A stretch of 64,000 nucleotides of DNA, taken from positions 496,001-560,000 of the forward strand of contig JAFCMP010000246.1 in the NCBI GenBank assembly GCA_017506865.1, in the 5' to 3' direction. This DNA is from Tribonema minus. Taxonomy: Eukaryota > Sar > Xanthophyceae > Tribonematales > Tribonemataceae. Positions 25,933-37,175 of the stretch are shown here, piece by piece. The notes beneath the pieces are model-generated. The model made no database searches and was not told the DNA's origin. It was given only the letters and a program-made list of their open reading frames with translations. Made by a program: the position numbers and the translations under genes. Within the stretch, counting starts at the first letter, position 1, and each line of letters starts with the position of its first letter.

Positions 25933-28900
25933 TCACGACGCACGCGCCTCCTGCTCCCCTTGCTCCGCGTCCGCCCCCGCTCCCCCCGTCGCTGTCGCCG
26001 CCGCTGCCGCTGCCGCCGCAGCAGCAGCAGCAGCAGCCTCGTCCGTTGCCTGCGCCACGACGGCTCTTAACCGTTCCGCCTGCGCGCGCACAGTCTCCGC
26101 CTGCCGCCCCCTGCCATCCCTCAGCCCCCCTTTGCTTAACTCAGCCTGCGCCTCCCGCAGGCACGCCTGCGCCCCCCTGAGCTCCCCTTCAACAGCTCCG
26201 CCCGGTGCTGCTGCCGCCGCCGCCGCGACCGCGCCCTCGAGCGCCGCCGCCGCGCCGCGCAGCGCCTCCGCGCCGCCGCGCCGCGCCTCCGCTGCCGCCG
26301 CCGCCGCCCGCAGCGCGGCGCCGCGCGCCTCGAGCTCGCGCAGCCCCGCCGCGGCGCCGTCGCCGTAGAGCCAGTCGTCGGCGTCGCTCAGCAGCGCGCG
26401 CAGCGCTGCCGCCTCGCGCGGCGCGAGGTGCGCGGCGAGGTCGCCGTCCGGCGGCGCTGCGCGCGCGCGCAGCGCGTACACGAGCGCCTCCAGCGCGTTG
26501 CGCGCGTCCTCCGCGCGCGCCGCCGCCGCGTCCGCCGCCGCCAGCGCGCCCTCGAGGCGCCGCAGCGCCGCGACGTCGCCGCCGCGCGGCCCGCCGGCGC
26601 GCCGCGACAGCAGCAGCGGCGCCGACGCCACGCGCCGCACGAGCCGCGACACCGTCTTCGGGAACGGCTCGCCGTCCGGCGCCTCAAGCGCCGCCGCAGC
26701 TGCCGCCGCCGCTGCTGCTGCTGCCTCCGGCTGCTGCACCTCCGCTGCGCCCGCCGCTGCTGCTGCATCGCCCGTGCCAGCGGCAGCGGCGGGTGCGGCA
26801 GCAGCGGTGCGCGGCGGCAGCGGCGGCGCGGCGACCTCCTCTATGACTTCGTACTCGGTTTCGAGGCGCGCGCCATCGAGCGCTGGCTCGGCGTCTGCAG
26901 ACTCTGCAAGTCTGGCGGGGAAGACGACTGCGCTCTGCAGCACGCGCGCCGCCGCCGGCAGGCGCAGCTGCCACAAGGAGGGGGGAGAGGGAGTGATGGT
27001 CAGTTTGAGGCAATGCGTGGGCGAATGAGACAGTGCACCACGTGTGTGTCCACGCATGCGGTCTGGGGTTGGTACTAGAATCAGCGCGCATCATCGTAGT
27101 GCTTCGCTCTCTACTGCACGCGCAGTCGCAAGTATCACGCAGTGCCTGCTACGGCAACACAGACGGCGTCGAGCGAGCCTCAGACACACCGAGTGCTTAT
27201 CACGTAATCCACCAATCAAAAAAGCATGTTTTGACCGACGCCTTTCAAGAAGAAACACGCAATTGACGTTCACGTATCCACCCCCCGCCCCCCAGTCCCC
27301 CGTCCCACAAGAGCGTGAAACGGGCAGCGCAACGCATGCGCGCGCACCTGCGGCTGCGGCGGAACAATCAAGTAGTGCAAGCACGCGCATGTTCACCATG
27401 AGCCAGCGCCACACCGCACCGTTGAACAAGAGCGCCCGCTGAGCGCGGCACCGAACGGCAAAGTCACACGCGCGCACACGTGCTGCCGCGGCGCATGTAC
27501 CAACTAAACAATATCCAACAGCGCTGACCGTTGCGGTTTTGCTGGATGTCGATAGGCTGTCAGGCACAGCGCCATCAGACTGCGCGCGGCGCGAAATGGC
27601 AAAGTAGCGCACGCGCGCACCTGCTGCTGCGGTGCAAGTACAAAATGAGCAATACCCAACAGCGCTCACCGTTACGGTTTTGTCGGATATCAATAGGCTG
27701 TCAGACATTGCGCCATGAGACAAGAGCGCCTGCTGCACACAATACACAATGGCAAAGCAGCGCGCGCGCGCACCTGCTGCTGCGGCGGCACAATGGCCCT
27801 GTACACCGCCACGGGCGCCCCCGCCTCCTCCACCCCAAGCTCGATTTCGCTCTCCTGCTCCCCCCTGTCACCCCCGCCCTTCCCCTGCGCCGCTGCCGCC
27901 GGCAGCGCCACCCGAATCAGATCCGTGCGCGGCACGCTCGCGCCGCGCGGCACCGTGTGCTCGCCGGAGATGGCAACGTCCGCGGCGACACGCTGCCGCG
28001 CGCCGCTGCTGCTGCCGCCGCCGCCGCCGCCGCTGCTGCCGCTGCTGCCGCGCGTGCGCCACGCGAAGCGCAGCGCGCGCTGCGTCCTGTCGGCGACGGC
28101 GAAGGGGCGCAGGCGGTGCAGCGCGGAGTGGCGGGCGGCGCCAAACGCGAGGCCCGTCGCGACGGTCTCAAAGGCGTTGAGCGTGCGCCCCACGGTCTTG
28201 TCGCCGAAGGCGGACTCCACCGCCCTGCACGAGGGGGTTGAAGTACGGGGTTGAAGTGCGGTGTTGAGCGCTGTGTCGCTCTGTGATGATGGCATGCATG
28301 CTCCACTGCCTTTTGCGTGTGGTGTCTGAGTGTGTCTGCGCCTCGAGAGAGCACGAATAACTAACCAGGACAGGGCGGAGGAGCGGGGCCCACTCACGAG
28401 GCTCGCGGCGGCGGCGGCGGCTGCAACTTCCAGTATCGCTGCCGCCGCCGCCGGCGCTGCGATTCTCACACTGCGCGCTCGAGACTTGCAACGGCGGCAA
28501 CGGCCGCTGTCACTGCCGCCGCCGCCGCCACTGCGCGTTTAGCGCAATGACGCGCGTGATGCCGCAGCCCCTGTGCCTCACGGAAATTGGCGTGTTATTG
28601 GCAGGCTCGCTGCGCTCGGCTTCCTACAGTTCTTCCAATACGCGGCGGGCCTCCGCAACAAGCCCGCTGGCCGTGGTCTGGCGGCAGCTGATGTGTAGGG
28701 GTAGGGTTGGGAGAAGGCCTGGCCGTGGTCTGACGGCGGCTAACGGCGCTCGTGCCGAGGGGACGTGGCGATGGGCAGGGGGGCGCGGATGCATCGGCGG
28801 CGGCGGAGAATCCGGGCCTATGCAGGTGGTCTTCGGTGGGGGTGGCTTGGTGGTGAGGTTGTTGGCGCTGATGGACTGGTGTTGGAGCGCGCTGAGGCAC

Positions 28901-31900
28901 TGAACATGAATTCAGGGTCAGGGGCAACTGCAGCAGCGCTCGCCTCATCAGGTTGATGGTTGGCGTAAAGTTGACCCCGACCAGGACCCTAACGCCAATT
29001 CTTATTGCAGCCTAGCTGTAACCCCGACCCTACTCCCAAGAGTGCCTACCTGCAGCAGCCGCACGTAGCCGCCCTCCATGTCATCCTAGCCCCAACCCTA
29101 ACCCCCACCGCAAAAGCAACCCTGTTCTACTCCATATCCCATCCCAAAAACCTGAACCCTAACTGCAACTTCAACCGTGAGAGCGCGCACCTGCGGAACA
29201 GCGGCACGTAGCTGCCGCCGCCGAGCAGCTCCACGGTGAACGGCGCGCGGAACGTCAGCGCGCCGGCGTCCGCGATGGCGGCGCGACAGGCGCCCGCCAC
29301 GCCGTCGCCGAGGTCAGAGCACAGCGCCTCCAGCTGCGCGCGTGTGACGCACGCCGCGACGTCGCGCTCGCCGTCAATACATTCGATGCTGCGCACAAGG
29401 GCAGGCGACGCAATGCAGTCAGGGTTATTAGGGGTGAAGGCAGGGGGCGAGCGGGGTCTTGAGCTTAGGTCTAGGATGAGGGTACGGAGCACAGCGCCTC
29501 CAGCTGCGCGCGCGTGACGCACGCCGCGACGTCGCGCCCGCCGTCGATGCACTCGATGCTGCGCACAAGGGCAGGCAAGCAGTTGAAGTTGGCGCTAGAC
29601 GTAGGGCAAGCGGAGCCTTGCATGTATCGTCAGATTGACGGTTAGGCCAGACGTTGCAGCACAGCTGCGCACGCGTCATGCGCAGCGTGACGTCGCGCTC
29701 GCCGTTGATGCACTCAATGCTGCGCGGAGCACAGGCAAAGCGGGGTGGCCATCTAGCCCTGTCAGGTGCTCAATGCACCTGACAGCGCTTGCAAAGACGT
29801 TTGATGGTTTGTGAACATGTCAGTCACATTTATGATTGATTGCTACAGCGACAGCAGTCAAGCAAGCGGCCACATTGCGCTTGCCGCTGTGCCCGCGTGC
29901 GTGAGATGGTGGCGAGCATGAGAATCAGCATGGTGATTAGCACGGCCATGACACAAGCCTCTAGCGGCAGAATTCTAGTCTTAACCCTGGTCAACACGTG
30001 GTACAAGCCCCATCACAGCCCAACTCTAACCCTAGCCCACGTCAGTGCTCAAAAGGCCTGATGACGCGTAGAGCAAAGCCGCTGCTGCGTTGCGCGCATG
30101 CGTACACGGCTTGTTGGTGGAAGGCACTTGCGGCTAACCACTCCTTGTCACCTAGGGCTCTACAAGTTTTTGATTCGTTTCTATATAGAAGTACATGTAC
30201 GCATGGCAGTACAGTTGGCGTACAAGCATGGACCTCAAAGCACTGTACTCGTGCACATATGCCACACTTAAGAGTACATCGCGAGGGGGGGGGATGCGGG
30301 GAGTATGTATGCAATTCAAACATCATGTGCGCTTCCTCGTCACTGTTGCGGGGGGGGGGGGGGGTATATGTGGTTCAAAAGTATGCACTTCAGACCTAAT
30401 GTGCGCTTCCTTGTTAGCAGGGGGGGGGATATATGCAATTCACACCTGATGTGCGCTTCCTTGTTAGCGCTGAGCTTCTTCACCGCGCCAGAAACCGCTG
30501 TCGCGAGGCGGTGCGTCGCACGCGCGCCGGCGCGCGAGTCGAAGTCGACGCCGCTGTCCTTAGAGAACGCGTCCTGCAGTTTCTGGAAGAGGCGCGCTTC
30601 AACTGCGCCCACGCCGCACCCCTTGCGCCACCTGTTTTCGACAGACGCAGCACGTATGCACGAAGTCGAAAGAGTTGCGGTGCGGCCGGCGTGGAGGTAA
30701 GAGGTCGTGCAGCAGGGGGGAGAAGTTGAACATACTGCTGGCAATGAGTGGGACTGGGAATCGAGCCTAATCGTACGCTAACCTACCTACCCCTACCCCT
30801 AACCCTAAGCGGCGCGCAATCCGCAGAGGGCACCAGGTTGATCACTGGGGCGCCTCAGCGATGCTGTCGCGGATGCGCTGGTCAGGGATGCAGTGGCTCA
30901 GCGGTGCTACCAACGAGGCGTTGAACATGTAGTGACTCACATCCCCACGTGGATGCATACATGGACCGGTATGAAAGCGCGCACGACATGCTGATGTACG
31001 CCTGTACTGCTGCACCTACGCACATGTGCCCATGCTGTCTTCGCAGAAGGTACAAACTGCCCCCTAGCATGTGTGCTGCAACCGTTGCCGCAACGCGGTG
31101 CGACAGCCAGCCCCGCCTAATGGGGTTTACAGCGTGGCGCGTCACACACGAGGTGTCTGCACTTCAACATGCCCACATCAACACCTAAAACTCCTCCATG
31201 CGCGCCCCAATGTCATCAAGCCCCCACGCAACTGGCTTCAGCGTGGATCGTTACCAAAGTGCATACTTCAACACGTGCACTTCAACCAACATTGGCTGAC
31301 TCACCAGCGCCCCCGCACACATGCCCACGCGCAGCCAGCGCGAAGCACTCCCAAACACGCACGCCGCCGCCGTCATCGCTTCCAGGTGCAGCATCACCGA
31401 ATCTGACCACAGCATGGACCATTACCAACCCGGACTACACACTTCAACTTTCACACTTCAACTCACCCGCGCCCCAGCACGCGCACGCCGTCGCGCGTGA
31501 CCGCCGCCACCGTGACCTGCGTCGCAAAGTGGCCGATGTCCGCCAGCACCACCACACGCGGCGCCTCCGCGCCCCCCGCAGGCGGCAGCGCGCTCCCCTT
31601 CAGCAGCCCATACGCCAGCGCCGCGGCTGTGCCCTGAGGCACGTGGCAGTTACACACGGATGGCAGTGCTCAGGGGGGCTGCCGTGTCGATTGGTCGACG
31701 GAGTGAGCGCGCGGCGCAAGAGGGCGCGGGCGCGCGCGCCATGTTGAGCGCTGACGTGAGAGGAGCGTCACTGACTCACTGGTGTGCGGCGCCCAGGCGT
31801 TCTGCAGCGCCGCACGCTCTCACGGCGCAGGAGATCGCCTGCGGCGCATTTACAGTGCGCTGCGAAGTGCTGCAGAGACCCGCTGCCGTGCCTCGCAGCG

Positions 31901-33400
31901 CGCCGCCGCCGCCGCCGCCATCGCCGCCGCCGCCAATGCGCCCCACTCCCGGCTTCCTCATCTGCATGCACATTCAATGTATTGTCTGCCCGCAACACCA
32001 CCTCAACAGTCCCCACTAAGTAATGAGCACATACCTCATCCATGAGGCAAGGGTGCGGCAGCCCCGCCGCCAGCGCCGCCTCCGCGACCGCGCGCCGCTG
32101 CCGCGCGCTGTAGTACGACGGCACGCCCACGCACATGGTGCCCGCCGCGCCGCCGCCGCCAACGCTGCTGCCGCTGCCGCCGCCTGCGAGTGTCGCGGCG
32201 TGCCGCATGAGCGCCGCCATCACCGAGCGCGCGCACAGCGGCAGCGGCCGGCCCTCGTGCTCCGGCACCGCCACACGCCCGCCGCCGCCGCTGATCTCGT
32301 CCTCGCCCGCGGCGGCGGCGGGCTGCACGGCGAACGGCAGCGGCGGCAGCGGCGGCGCGCGCTCGAGGTCCGCGTCTGTTTCGTGGTCGGCATCGCCGCG
32401 CTCGGCGAGGGTGTCGTCGGCGTAGAGCAGGCGCTTGAAGTTGGAGATGAGGTTGGCGGGGTGCGCGCCGCCGACGCCCTCCGTGTGCTCGCCGAGGAGC
32501 CTGCGCGGGCGCGCGTACGGTGGCGAGTGGCGGGTGTTGCGGCGGCGATAGGGGTGATGGGTGTCGCACGGTTGCGTGTAAGAGGCTATTGCAAATGAGG
32601 CTAAAAAATGAGTTGCAAATGGGGGGGGGGGGGCGAAAATGCCTGTGCGCAGGCTGTGGACCTCTTGCAATACAGTGTCCGCACGGCCTTCTGGATGATC
32701 AGTCAGCACCTGTTACCATATTACCAGCAAGGCCCGACAACATCAGGCGTTCAACATTGAGTATTGATAGTCACTTGGCTGCATCGCAATCGGTGCTGGT
32801 CATGCTGCGTGAGCAGCGAGTCAGCGATGACGCTGCGGCTTTGACACGTGGTCGAAGCACAGCTCATCGTGAAAGAAGGCGATGAGCACACGCACCACCA
32901 CTGCCAGAGCAGACGTAACAAGCTGCAAGCAGAGGCTGCTGAGTTGGCAGCTGCGCAGCTCAGTACGCGCCGCAGAAATAGAAATGCCACATGATCTGAT
33001 GTTGAACATGGAGGTGAAATTTGAAATGAGTGTCTCTTGCGCTAAGCTTTTACCTGCTTTTGCCAGTGAAAAAGACCGCTGATGGTATCTGCCTGCCACC
33101 CACGCTATTGATAACAACATCCACTCCCGTCCTCCCGGCCGTGGCTGCGACGCTGCGAGCAAGACCGAAAACAGAAGTGCGAATGCGAATACAATGATTT
33201 GTCGGTCCGTGCGTCACGAACGCGACAGCCGGCACGCATTCCGTCGGCACTGCATGAGCAGCGGCGATGAGAGCTCACCTGTTATGATTGCCGAGATCCA
33301 GGCCGAGGACAGCGGGCGCGGTGGCAGTAACTTGAACGCTGAACGCCAGGCATGCTGCTGCACAAGACAGCACAGCGCCAGCCCTCGTGCCGCCGCACAT
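25933..33400 (-). CDS. HYOU1: ER-type Hsp110/GRP170 chaperone
   Basis: Eight exons join in phase to about 907 aa: 33400-33279, 33152-33054, 32500-32035, 31633-31467, 30631-30446, 29388-29191, 28224-27774 and 26967-25933. Exon 1 is easy to miss. It encodes MCGGTRAGAVLSCAAACLAF, a signal peptide, then VLGLDLGNHNS, the phosphate-1 loop. Later blocks are VINSVGGRQIPSAVFFTGKS, VGVPSYYSARQRRAVAEA, ALAYGLLKG, VVLADIGHFATQVTVAAV (phosphate 2) and VELLGGGSYVPLFR (adenosine motif). The C-terminal part has the Hsp110 signature RNALEALVYALR...DDWLYGDGA. The product should act as a nucleotide-exchange factor and holdase for BiP. The Ala-rich C-terminus ends EQEARAS with no KDEL-type signal. If the signal peptide reading is wrong, the alternative is a cytosolic HSPA4-like protein. 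Confidence 0.88.
27330..27790 (-). repeat. tandem copies of GRP170 exon 7 donor edge
   Basis: About four blocks, near 27335, 27465, 27607 and 27765, each contain CGCGCACCTGCTGCTGCGG or a close variant. The middle two are followed by AATA(C/T)CCAACAGCGCT and by a TTGCGGTTTTGCTGGAT/TTACGGTTTTGTCGGAT block. The last copy is the true donor at 27774. Confidence 0.8.
28542..29190 (-). other. part of GRP170 intron 6, no gene
   Basis: This intron sequence is Gly-codon-rich on the plus strand and contains scattered CCCTAACC-like words (near 29090-29160). I see nothing coding in it. Confidence 0.5.
29470..29745 (-). repeat. tandem copies of GRP170 exon 6 acceptor edge
   Basis: The start of exon 6 (29388 inward: SIECIDGERDVAACVTRAQL) is copied at about 29489-29570 and again, weaker, at about 29665-29735. 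The copies keep the GCGCAG acceptor and codons for SIECIDG/SIECING and RAQL. Confidence 0.85.
30104..30183 (+). repeat. solo arm of the long-TIR MITE-like family
   Basis: Contains GGTGGAAGGCACTTGCGGCT, ACTCCTTGTCACCTAGGGCT and TTTTTGATTCGTTTC, as in the element at 40888-41149. It lies in intron 5 of the GRP170 gene and has no partner arm. Confidence 0.7.
30300..30470 (-). repeat. triplicated GRP170 exon 5 donor edge
   Basis: Three units each contain ATGTGCGCTTCCT(T/C)GT, at about 30329, 30399 and 30449, each in a TGCAATTCA/TGCACTTCA context with G-tracts between. The last carries the exon 5 donor (AGGTGTGAATTG after 30446). Confidence 0.85.
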
Positions 33401-34076
33401 GGCGCAGCACTGCTACCGCTGCAGCTCTCGGTTTTGGCAGGGCGATTTGCCTGCGCAAAACAGCCAACTGCACTCGGCGCCAACACGAGGCACCAACGTT
33501 AACCTTGCACGAAGATCAACATTAGCTTGAAGTTACACGTGGCACGAGAGCTCCTCACACAAGTGTTGCAGGCGGCGAGGCGCACAGTCAGCAGACGCAA
33601 GCAGTGTTGAATTGGCCTACTACTGCGTGGAGGTGCTGCAGCGAAGTGCAAGGCAGCCCAAAGAGCACCACCAGGAAGTGGAAGTTGAGGGATCCTAGCT
33701 CTTTACGGAGATTGCTGGCTTACGGTGACAGGCCGCCCGTGCAGCAGGTAAGAGCTGTGTTAATGTTATCATTGCGATTTTTGAAAAGCAGGTGCCATTT
33801 ATCCTGGTACTCGAAGAGCACAATGAAATGTGTTGAAGTTGAACCCATCGCGCTTTTAACTTTTCTTCACGCCATCAAGTACAGCGCTGCTACCGAGAGA
33901 AATCCGCATCCACAGCACATGCAATGCTGCCTGGAATCACAGCACAACAGCACTTCACTGCCACGCCACGCTTATCCACACAACACCATTTCAACTGCTG
34001 AGACAATTTGCACTGCATCACACATCACCCGCCCGATGCCTCGCAGACACCTCCGCCTGCTACATCCACTGCCACA
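33401..34076. promoter_or_regulatory. shared 5' interval, GRP170 / Nudix gene
   Basis: 676 bp between divergent ATGs. TAGCTTGAAGTTACACGTGG lies at 33523-33542. A good donor at 33748 (CAGCAGGTAAGA) and an acceptor at 34045 (GCCTCGCAGACACC) suggest that the Nudix transcript has a spliced 5' leader exon near 33600-33747. That exon has no in-frame ATG. Confidence 0.45.
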
Positions 34077-35651
34077 ATGCTGCGCGCGCTCATCGGCGGC
34101 GTCGGCCGCGGCAACACCGGCCTGCTGCCGCCCGACCCCGATGAATTCCTCACATGGGCAGGACCCGACCCATTAGACGCCGCCGCCACCGACACCGCCG
34201 ACACCAGCCCTGATGGCGTCGACGACGACGACGCTCCCCCTAGCACCGAGACAGACAACGGCGCTAGTGCAGCAGACGCGGACGGCGGCGACAACGTTGG
34301 CGGCGGCGCGCGCGCTAGCGTGGCGGCGCTGCTGCGCGTGCGGCGCGCGCAGCCGGGCTCCGCGGGGCACTCGTTCGCCAACGTGCGCGAGCTGCTGGCG
34401 GCGCTCGACGACGGCGACGCGTGGGTCACGGAGCTGCTGGTCATACGGCGCGCGGACAACGCGGCGGACGCGTGGAGCGGGCATATTGCGCTGCCGGGCG
34501 GGCGGCGCGCGCGCGGCGAGGACGGGCTCGCGTGCGCCGTGCGCGAGGTACGTACTGCATTTCTTGTAGTTGAAGTTCGTGTTCACGCTTTGGGGGCGGA
34601 AAAGCTCGGATGATCGGTGTTACGCCTTGCTGCGGGGAGGAGTTGTTGTCTTCTCACGGGTCAGCGAAAGGTCGAGCTACGCTGAATGTCGGTGTTGCCA
34701 CATAGCGCCCTGCCGCCATGCATGTATTCCTGAGTCCCTTCAATTGCTTGCAAGGGTCACAGCCTCTCTCACGCAGAAGCATGCCACTTCAGCTTGCAAA
34801 ATCGGCACCGCCCGTCAATGCCATGCACATATCATCATCTCCAGCATCTGGACCTTTCCAACACTGGTTTCCCGTTACGGGTCAGCAACTCGTAGCGAGT
34901 GGGCGAGGAGATCGACGCGGTTACTTGAACTTGCAGAATCGGCTTTGCCATCAGCAGGGCGCACACACACGTGTCATGTTCTAGCATCTGAACTCTCCAA
35001 CACTGTTTTCCCGTTACGCGTCGCCAACTCCGGCAGGTGCACGAGGAGGTCGGCCTGCGCGTCTCCGCGCGCACGCACCTGCTGCTCGGCAAGCTGCGCG
35101 ACCGCCGAGCCGGCGGCGACGACGAAAACCCACTCGCTGTCACGTGCTACGTCTTCGTGACGACGGACTCCAAGACGGCACGCGCGCGCCCGCGCTGCGC
35201 GCCCTCCGAGGTCGCGCACGCCTGGTGGGTCGACGTCGTGCAGTTGTGGCCCGTGCCGCGCGTGGAGCAGGCGCCGTTCCCCGTGAGCGCCTTCCCGCGG
35301 CACGCGCGCCGCTGCGCGTGGCGCGCGCTGCGCGCCGCGCTGCGCATCGACACCGTCTGGCTCCCGTGCTTCCGCCTGCCGCCGCCGCCGGACGCGCCGA
35401 AGCCCGCTGCCGCGGACCGCGACGCCGCCGCGCGCGCGCTCTCCATGTGGGGCTTCACGTTCTGGCTCGTGAACGACCTGCTGAGCGCTGCTGGCGGCGA
35501 GACGTGCGACTGGCTGGCGCCGCACGTGTCGACGCACGTCGCGCTCGCGGACCTCGCGCTCGTGTGGTTGCACTGCGCGGCGCGCTGGCTCGAGGCGCTC
35601 GCGGCGCAGCTGCGCGGGCAGGCGCCGCGCGCACGGCTCAAGGGCGAGTGA
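34077..35651 (+). CDS. Nudix hydrolase (CoA pyrophosphatase-like)
   Basis: Two exons, 34077-34547 and 35037-35651, join in phase 0 to 361 aa. The intron splits the Nudix box exactly after REx: GGRRARGEDGLACAVRE in exon 1 and VHEEVGL in exon 2 together satisfy GX5EX7REUXEEXGU. The preceding AWSGHIALPGG resembles the SGQIALPGG of the NUDT7/NUDT8/Pcd1 group, which cleaves CoA and related diphosphates; substrate assignment is an inference. The N-terminal 80 residues are Asp/Ala/Thr-rich and disordered. The C-terminal 150 residues are unusual for bacterial members and include WWVDVVQLWPVP, a long Arg/Ala-rich stretch and SMWGFTFWLVNDLLSAAG. The catalytic Glu residues are present, so activity is likely. 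Confidence 0.85.
34844..35040 (+). repeat. duplicated acceptor region of Nudix exon 2
   Basis: The block GCATCTGGACCTTTCCAACA and TTTCCCGTTACGGGTCAGCA (34844-34895) is repeated at 34985-35030. The second copy leads into the true acceptor at 35036. A related AGAATCGGC/AAATCGGCAC word precedes both. Confidence 0.8.
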
Positions 35652-35885
35652 CGACGCTCCGCATCGCGCTGCGCGGAGGCGCTGCGCGGAGAGCAGCCGA
35701 GCGAGTCACTCTCTAGCGTCGCGCTGCGGCGGCGCGTCCGTACGTACTGGTTGCTGAGGGCGATGGCGTAAGGGCGAGTGACGCGCCGCGCCGCGCCGCG
35801 CTACGCGGAGAGTCGCCGGCCACACGCTCTTTGGCGCTGCGCTGCGGCGGCGCGTCCGTATGTGCTGGTCTGAGTGGTGCCGAGG
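35640..35885 (+). repeat. tandem duplication of the Nudix gene 3' end
   Basis: AAGGGCGAGTGACG (the last codons and stop) and about 110 bp after it recur at 35771-35885. The shared blocks include GCGCTGCGGCGGCGCGTCCG and TACGTACTGG/TATGTGCTGG. Only the first copy ends the open frame. Confidence 0.8.
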
Positions 35886-37175
35886 GCAATAGGTGGTGGC
35901 CGGGCGCTCGGGGTCGAGCGCTGCTTTGAAGGAGGCGGCGGCGCTGCGCCGGCACGGCTGTAAGTGTGCAGTCGGTGTAGTTATAATATTGATTTGTGGG
36001 CCCGACGCTGGCGCTCGCAAGCACAAGCGGCAGCTGAGGCGTTCTGTTCGTTGGCGTTCGATATTGTTGTACACATCTCTGGTGTCAGAGCTACAGGACA
36101 TCGTTACCCCCATTGCGGCATCATCTAATGAATGATGTCATGAAAGCCAGTTTTGTGCCTTCTGCTCATGACTTTGTTCCTTGCGCGCACTCGACGAAGA
36201 TGTGACAGAGCAGCAGATGGCTCTTTTCACATGCATTGCCTACAGTATGAGCTCAGTGTTGCGACAATCACCTCAACGCGTTTTGATGGCTTGCGTGTGT
36301 TACTCAAATGACAGAGCAACCTGAGTGGCGCTCGTGAATGCATACATAGGCCACAAACTTGCATCCAATTATGCCTTTTGAGCGCTGTGTATGATATGGT
36401 TTTATGGTCATGAGTGAAATGCGACAGTTGATTGCGTTAGTGGTCTGCTGTAAGCGGCCTGAGCCTCAAATGCACCAGAATGTCAGGAATCAGCAGACGC
36501 AGCTCGCAGGTCATGCCCCCTGTCGCAACTGCCACCCCAAGCAGAATGCACAAGTGCTGCGCCTATGGTATCATCTACTCAGTGTGATCGTGAATGTAGG
36601 GCAGCGCCTGATCCAGTGCTTTCAATGACTACACTGGCAATGTTGATGTTGTCGGTCCCAGGTACGATGATTGGACTGGAGCTGTGAATTGCCGTTGTTC
36701 ATGAACACCGAAGTCGTGTACATTAGGGTGCCGCATCTGAAACGTGATTGCACTGGTGCTTGGGACACTCTTACATGCTTGTGTTGCACCAACAGCTCCC
36801 GCAGGCCGTAGACCAATTGCAAGCTCTCCGGCACATGGCAAATGCGTAAAGTGCCAACAAGGAGTGGGTGCAGCGCGACACTACAAGGCTGAGGCGGGAC
36901 ACTGGCGACCGGTAGCGGAACACATCTGTGGCAACTGCAGCTTGCATTGCAGGCAGACAGCAGTCCAAGTTGCAGCCCTCGCATCGCCATCTATGGCACA
37001 CCAACTCGCTTCGCCACTGATGGCACAGCCATCAGCAGGAGCAGCAGAGCACAAGAGCACATCCATAATCCATGTATAACACGACCATGTGAACCATTTA
37101 CAAGAGCAACATATACACAAAGCATAGGCGTCACAACACGGTGCGCGCGATGCACGCGGACGTACAACTTGGCGG
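35886..37175. other. tail-to-tail gap, Nudix / SREK1IP1-like; possible Cys-rich frame
   Basis: No solid gene. On the plus strand, about 36744-37079 encodes GKCVKC followed 24 residues later by ICGNCSLHC with a central W, a zinc-ribbon-like spacing. It lacks an ATG and I see no confident splice partners, so it may be a gene fragment or chance. Confidence 0.3.

Noticed and set aside
33604-33747. Possible coding first exon of the Nudix gene
   Set aside because: Phase fits, but no ATG in frame before a stop; better explained as an untranslated leader exon.
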